From Smittium mucronatum (taxonomy: Eukaryota > Kickxellomycota > Harpellomycetes > Harpellales > Legeriomycetaceae): a stretch of DNA of 54,169 nucleotides. Under the pieces are notes generated by a model. That model saw only the letters and a program-made list of their open reading frames with translations. It searched no databases and had not been told where the DNA came from. Position numbers and translations under genes: made by a program. Location of the stretch: positions 1-54,169 of the forward strand of contig LSSL01000120.1 of assembly GCA_001953115.1 (NCBI GenBank), read 5' to 3'. Below are positions 48,217 through 54,169 of this stretch, piece by piece. The stretch's first letter is position 1. Every line of letters starts with the position of its first letter.

Positions 48217-51200
48217 TCACACATTCAAACTTGATCCGATATCGCTACTACTCCCACTCGAATCAGTATCTTCCCTATCCATACTAGTTTCATTCTCCTC
48301 TCCCCGACCACTCTTCAATATGCTACTATTAGAAGCACCTTCGAGATTAAATGGAACTGGACTGGGTCTTTTCATTAACCTTTCCTTTACTAAATCTACG
48401 CCGCTCCACCGTCTTGCCCGTTTGATGCTCCTTGATTTCTTCATTAAATTACTGCTCATTGGCTCCCTCTGGCTATAAAAATCGTACTGAGTTGTTAATG
48501 GCGACACCTTTTCCTCAATGGCGGTTCCATTTTCATTTTCATTTTCATTTTCTTGGTCAACCCCTACAGATATCCTCTCAACCATTCCAAAACTGTACTC
48601 GTATGCTCTTTTCGCAACACTTGCTACGTCCTCAAGAGCTTCTAGAAGCTCGTCTCTCTCTCCACTAGTCCTTTCCAGGTCATCACACAGCTTTGCGTTC
48701 ACTCGTTCCAGGTCCTGGATTTGATTAGTCTTTATACCTAGCAATTCCTCGGCACTTGCCCGCTTGGATTCAACATTCTGTATCGCCTCCGTCGCCTTCT
48801 TCGTTAACTCCTCTTGTTCGATCTTTGACTCTTTCACCTCCAGCTCCATCATCTCTTTAGTTTTCTTTAACTCTTCAATATCTGCTTGCATCTTTGCAAA
48901 TACTTCTTTCATTCTAATTCATGGAAAACAAATAAATTAATATATACTTTTAATTATGTGCATAAAATGCTCATTCAATCACCAGTATCTCATTACTAAA
49001 TCATCTTTAGACTTACCCTTCTATTTCACTATTTAATTCCAGAATTATTCCAGCTTTTTCATTCATTGCTATATCCCTTTCGCTAGCTTCTCTTTCTAAA
49101 ATTGATATCCGCTTGTCTCTTTCTCCAGCTTCACTATTCAATCCAAAAATCTCCCTGTCCTTGCCCTTGATTAGCTTTTTACAATTACTTAATTCCACAT
49201 CCTTGGTATCAATATCTTTTCGAGTACATACCAATTCATTCTCCATAACATCAAAGGTTTTATTAAAATAGCCAGCGATTTGCAAAATCGAAATAACATA
49301 GGCTCCATGGTCGTTCATCATAACTTCAATCATACTTTTCCATCCATTTTCTATCATAAAGTCATCAGCAGCTTTAGCTTGGTGAATCAAATTAGCAACC
49401 TTAAATGCTGATATCTCAAATCGATTAATTATGAAATCTTGCTTGCTCTGACCGTACAAAAAGCTGGGAGCAAATGGAAATGTTTCAAATTTTTGTTTCA
49501 AATGCCATAAATACTCGATTTCTTTCCTGTCAAACATTTCTTCTACCCGTTTGGTCACAACTATTTTGCTTTCTTCATTAAAGCTATCGCCTTGGAATTC
49601 TCTATCCGTAAACTTTTTGTTGGCTTTTAGTTTACTTATAATGTATACATTTGCAATCAATACAAATAATTCGTTTCTCAACTTCACTCCTGCAAGTCCT
49701 AAAAGAATTTGGGTTTCTCGAGCATAGCTAGCACGAGATGCTATTGGATTTCTGTACTGATTTTTTGTTAATTTTTCTGTGTATGGTTTCGTATTATTCA
49801 ATTCTTCATATCCCGTAATCTCGACACTCTCTTTTCCCCTGTAAATCACGGAGCTATCGTTTTCATTTAAATCATTTTGGGCTTCCCACAGTATTTGGTA
49901 ATCCATTGGCCACACAAGCTCCCTAATAAAAGAGAGATCAGATACCTTCATCATATTTAGCTCATCAATCTCGGTCATTAGTTTCAGACCATCACTCCTA
50001 TCTAAACCATCACTCTGACCATCCATCCACCAAATAAAGGCTGATGCCAATTCTTTGCAATTGGTAACTAAATTGGTTAAAAAATCAAAAAGGGGTACTG
50101 CACACCAGAATACGTCCTGTATGTACTGTCTATAATATTGGCGCAAATCAAGGTTATCTAAAGTCTTGGAAAATGACACTACTTGGCCTCCAATAACGAG
50201 CATGATCTCCTTAGCCATTGCAATAGGGTTTTCAATCAATAGGGGTTGCGACTTATCTTCCAGGATGCCAGTTTGGGATGCATCTAGGATATTTACTATA
50301 AACTGAGCAGCCTCGATTCTGTTAAATTTACTTTCCAGCCACCATCCTCCACCACATTCACTTATAGAAGTTAGAAGATATATCATTTTAGGATCTGAAG
50401 TTTGAGCAGTTAGGTTTAAGCTTTGTCTTAGATGTAAGGGGATAGATCTGGTATATTGATGGTCATCAATTGTCCCAAGAATCAAATCAACAACCTCACT
50501 TAAAATATTTCCTGAGTCAGAAATTATTTCATCATTGTTGTATAACATTCTTTTGATCTTATCATACGAGTTGTCTCTACCAGCTTTAATCATTGAGTTT
50601 AACATAACTAAAGTCTAAAGTATGAATTAGAAGAAGTCGAGTATTAGCATGTGTTGGCTTCTTTCATTAATGAAAAAATAATCAAATATAAAATAGAAAG
50701 CGGGTAGAAAAGAGGCAGGTTTACCGGGTAAAAAAATCTTTTGTCAGTTGATACTTGATTAATCAAATGTTTGATAATATCAAAAGACACTGGGTGCTCA
50801 CTTAATAAACGAGTGGTTTGTTTCCTTAATGTAAATTCTTTAAACACCTGTGACAAATCTTTAAGTACTTGCAAAGTCTCAGTCGTTAATATTAAAGATT
50901 TTTTTCTGATGGCTGAAGTATTGGAGTTAGAATCTGAAGGATTTGCATTGTGGAATGAATGGTTTGACACAGAAGTATTATTAGAATCTTCGTCTGGTGT
51001 CTGGGCTACACAAGTAAGTAGCAAATCAGAAACAAGTTTTATTGTCCTAGGAAAATGTGAACTATCAAACAATTTTGCACTCATCAGTCGGGCTAAAGGA
51101 TAGTTTGAGTTGTTAGGATCCATGATGTGGTAGCCATCATCTTCTGGTATTCTAAGGGATAATTCCATTACTCTGCATAGTATTTGAGTGAGTAATAAAA

Positions 51201-52882
51201 GGGAACCACTTACTAGAGCTCTATATGGAGCACCCAATAAACCGATGACGTATCTTAGTAGCTTTGAATATTTTTTATATGTTAAAATTGCTCTTGATGC
51301 AGAAGAGTAGTTCTTCAAAAGAAGCGACAACAATTGGACTTCTTTTAACACCATTGATATTTTACCGACTTCCCACGAATTTTCTGGTGCGGAGCTGGGG
51401 CTTCCCCTTTTTTGGTTTTCAATGAAAAGTAGAGATCTATTACATAAATATTTTAAGGGCGTTTTTTAGTATAGACGCGTTAAGTCAATAGACGGATTGA
51501 GGGTGTGAAAACACAAAAAAGAAGAGTAAATAGAAGTTATATATTCATGTAGTAATATTGAGCATTACAATTTATCAATTATCCTTTGGGAAATCTCATT
51601 AACATTATTGTTGATGATAAGCGATATATCGTCTGCCAGTGATTGATTAGCGTGGGATTTGGCAAATTTTTCTATTATACAAAGAAGACTAATAACCTAA
51701 AGAAAAATAAACTTCGATTAAATCAAAATTAAAGGATTTAAGGTTTTAATCAAGGCAGAAGATAGGATTACATTTGGAACCAGCTTTCCAGAATTATAAT
51801 GATTTTTTAGGGATTCCAAAAGAGACACGGTTAATTTTTTTACATTATTAATAGTTATACAATCATTATTCGAATCTAGAATTAAATGGAGAAACAACAA
51901 TACAATGAAAAATCGAAAAATATTATGTATAGAGAATATAAAATTATGGGGGGGGGGGGGGGAGGATATATGGTTTGAAGTCAAATATAAATATATAATT
52001 TTTTTGTATCTTACTGCAAAAATCCAAAGAAAAATCGAATTTAGTAACTGAGTAAGAATTAGACAATTCAGGGCCTAATAAAAGTTGTTCAAAAAGTAGG
52101 CTGGATATGGATTCATCTTTGGAGCTGATCATAGGGGTATTTAGAAAGTCCCAGTGTGAACCAGAATTTAGATTTTTATTAAAATCTTGCAATAGCAAAG
52201 ATATAGGTTGATTTGGATTATAAATCTGATTGTATAATGATATTTTTTCGGAAATATTGTCTGAGTACAAAACTCTCCATAAAGCTATAGGCGTAGTTCT
52301 AACAAAGGCTCTTACTTTGGGAATATTTCTGTAATGATTGAGAAGATCCTATATACACAAAAACACACAAAAACAACAAGTGGTTAATAAAAATATACAT
52401 TAAGTTATTTTTTTGTATAATGAAATCGGAAAATAATGAATAAGCACCTCTAGCAAAGATTTAGAGTATAAAATCTTATAGTTTGAATAAACTAGAAATA
52501 GGACCGATTTCCAATCGATATCATCGTTCTCTGTTGTGGATTTTTGCTTTTCAAAGATGCGTTTTGGATCTTCTTGAGTTTCGCTATTGATAGAATTCAA
52601 AATTTCAAGAATATTCTTTCTTTGAAAATCATTTGTTTGATGATCTGGATTCTGTGAAACTTTGTTGTAAAAGACTTGTTCATTTGTGTGATTGTTAGAA
52701 TCAAAAATATTTTGGGAGGCGATTTGAGTGAGGTTTAATACAGGTGAGGAAATCTGAGAATTATCTTCCAAAATGTGGAAGTCGTTATCGATTTGAGTGA
52801 ACAGAGCGTATTTGGGACTATCCTCTACATTCGATACTCCACTAGAATCTAATTCAAAATCCTTATTTAAAAGCGACACCAT
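48217..52882 (-). CDS. Large helical-repeat/coiled-coil protein, function unknown
   Basis: Seven exons on the minus strand give one continuous frame of 1335 residues: 52882-52448, 52348-52015, 51875-51772, 51696-51569, 51436-50725, 50614-49017 and 48913-48217. The introns (99, 138, 75, 132, 104 and 103 bp) all have GT-AG ends and matching phases. The fourth has a TACTAA branch site about 30 bp before its acceptor. The first about 145 residues are polar and Asn/Ser-rich. Residues about 145-1070 are Leu/Ile-rich helices suggestive of an armadillo/HEAT-like fold. About 1080-1220 is a heptad-like coiled coil, and the tail is Ser-rich with an (EN)4 run and basic stretches. This layout recalls vesicle tethers of the Uso1/p115 kind or CIP2A, but no diagnostic motif is seen and I do not assign it. 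The donors GTGCTT (first intron) and GTAATC (third) are weak. Confidence 0.75.
48528..48553. repeat. Hexanucleotide repeat inside coding exon
   Basis: Four tandem copies of CATTTT (plus strand) encode alternating Glu-Asn in the last exon of the minus-strand gene. Likely length-variable. Confidence 0.85.
51948..51962. repeat. G homopolymer (15) in an intron
   Basis: Fifteen G on the plus strand, that is poly(C) in the sense orientation of the second intron (52013-51876) of the large minus-strand gene. Unusual in such A+T-rich DNA. Sequencing slippage is possible. Confidence 0.85.
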
Positions 52883-53869
52883 ACTTTTCTATAGTCTCTT
52901 AAAAAGATGAATTCATGTATACATTTTTTAATAACTGCCTAAACATATTTTGTTAGACTTGATAATCATAATATTCTAAGCGCATACATATATGATACAC
53001 ACATCCAATTAAACGTGCCTATTCATGCGCAGCAAAATAACTTTTTTTATTCTTTTAGGAAATGAATCGGCAATTTGCTATGCGTTAATAGCTCTTATTC
53101 GATAAAAATTATGGCAATAACCATTCACATAGACTACTGCTCTGTTTAATTAATTGTGAAGGAAATTGACTATATGAGCGAAGGATCTTAAGCCAAAATG
53201 CATGTAAGTAGTAAAAGTCTGGTGTTTTTTGCCAAGTTTATTTTTTGCTCATCTTGTTATATTCCTGTTAAAGAATACCGCTAAAAGCAAAAAGCACCCA
53301 TATTTAACGATATTCTAAACGACAACCATTCCAAGCCAGAAAGAGCCAAGCTATGAGCTGGGTACTTTTTGAATGTTCTATGACATTTCGCCCTAAGAAA
53401 AATAGCCCATTTAACGTTCTTCCCAATTAATTTGGTCTAATGGGCAATTAAAAAAATTTACATTTCACCCAAACACATTTGACAAATGACCCCCATAATA
53501 AAAATCTGTGTTTAACCCTTTTCGGTGCCAAATCTAAGCCTCACTAATGCTTGGAAAATTAACTGTTTCAATCATCATAACTTGGTTTATCCAATACTAT
53601 CCAAATAATACAGTTTGGTGAAAATATTGAGCAAAGCGTGAAGGCCATTTTTGTACCATCATCCCTGAAAGAGTTGGACGATATCTTTATGGTTAAATGT
53701 TAAAAATATGTCAAATTATCCACTAGAAAATCAAATTAGTAAAGAAACAGCCAAATTATTAATCTGGCTGTCAGTTTTTCAAATAAAGGTCGATTTAGGC
53801 AAGAATATGTCAATATGATGTCAAAAAACCCCCATATCAACAAAAAAATCCTCTCCTAAGAGTGAAATA
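52883..53869. other. Upstream region of the large minus-strand gene
   Basis: Moderate A+T content, no gene recognised. It should contain the promoter of the gene starting at 52882, but no specific element can be assigned. Confidence 0.5.
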
Positions 53870-54169
53870 CCTTGTCGTGGTTTAGGGGCTTAATAGTGTA
53901 CTTTTCAAAGTACACTAAACTAAAATTTCACGCAGCGTTGTACTATTCTTGGTTGGAAGTAGCGGTGGCAGCGCACAGCGATTCGAAGGACAGCGATTCC
54001 AGAGGAGGACCATCTCGAAACAGGAGGAACCGATCGTTTAGCACAGCTGAGGCATAGTCTAGTGCACAAGTCCAGCGTTCGACAGTCAGACAGATCTCAG
54101 CGTCTAACTGCTATTTGTAGGAAAGCCATGTCGATCAAACCCACGTTTGGGTAGGAGCCTAATTTTATT
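53870..54169. other. G+C-richer segment at window end
   Basis: Starts at CCTTGTCGTGGTTTAGGGGC, followed by a perfect palindrome at 53894-53917, then about 230 bp rich in CAGCGATTC-like and GGAGGA motifs. Composition differs sharply from the rest of the window. A 61-codon plus-strand frame covers it but looks incidental. It could be the edge of a mobile element or a gene that continues beyond the window. Confidence 0.4.
53894..53917. repeat. Perfect 24-bp palindrome
   Basis: TAGTGTACTTT, two bases, then AAAGTACACTA. It would give a stable stem in RNA or a symmetric protein-binding site in DNA. It lies 24 bp after the CCTTGTCGTGG motif. Confidence 0.85.

Noticed and set aside
48217..50605. Two or more separate genes instead of one long minus-strand gene
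   Set aside because: The breaks at 48914-49016 and 50615-50718 have GT-AG ends with matching phase and intron size like the others, so a single spliced gene is simpler.
53872..54057. 61-codon plus-strand frame
   Set aside because: It begins before the palindrome and runs through it with no family signal. Better described as an unassigned G+C-richer segment.

Overview
The window is a stretch of an extremely A+T-rich eukaryotic nuclear genome. The genes carry short GT-AG introns (about 60-240 bp), and one intron has a yeast-like TACTAA branch site. There are Rac-type and phospholipase D genes, and the non-coding DNA is full of decayed transposons. Together these suggest a fungus, most likely an early-diverging lineage (for example Kickxellomycotina/Harpellales). 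The placement is an inference from content and composition, not a measured phylogeny.

Layout. 1-15.6 kb: no intact gene. It holds a badly decayed non-LTR (LINE) retrotransposon on the minus strand (about 1.5-6.96 kb: ORF1, AP-endonuclease and reverse transcriptase traces), a weak integrase-like remnant (7.6-8.6 kb) and small inverted-repeat elements. 15.6-20.2 kb: a two-exon PX-PH-HKD-HKD phospholipase D (PLD1/Spo14 type). 20.7-21.2 kb: assembly gap of Ns. 22.3-23.7 kb, minus strand: a FEN1/XPG-family nuclease with an unusual insertion. 23.7-44 kb: a 20 kb gene desert dominated by three successive elements with very long inverted arms. These are a Tc1/mariner-like element (25.54-27.86 kb, arms about 500 bp), an element with a KRBA2/Ginger-like integrase (28.17-32.28 kb, arms about 920 bp), and an unassigned element with two 746-bp arms that look identical (33.79-37.44 kb). 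44.07 kb: an intact tRNA-Cys(GCA). 44.3-46.8 kb: less A+T-rich sequence with coding-like shreds. 47.06-48.02 kb: a four-exon Rac1 GTPase. 48.2-52.9 kb, minus strand and convergent with Rac: a seven-exon gene for a 1335-residue helical-repeat/coiled-coil protein I could not identify. The last 300 bp are distinctly G+C-richer and begin with a perfect palindrome.

How the parts relate. PLD1-type phospholipases are Rho/Rac effectors in animals, so a PLD and a Rac in one window is suggestive, but they lie 27 kb apart and no operon-like linkage is implied. The strongest unexplained signal is the cluster of three long-inverted-arm elements. In elements 2 and 3 the arms stay nearly identical while the interior is riddled with stops. 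That suggests recent movement of a non-autonomous copy, homogenisation of the arms by gene conversion, or an assembly effect.
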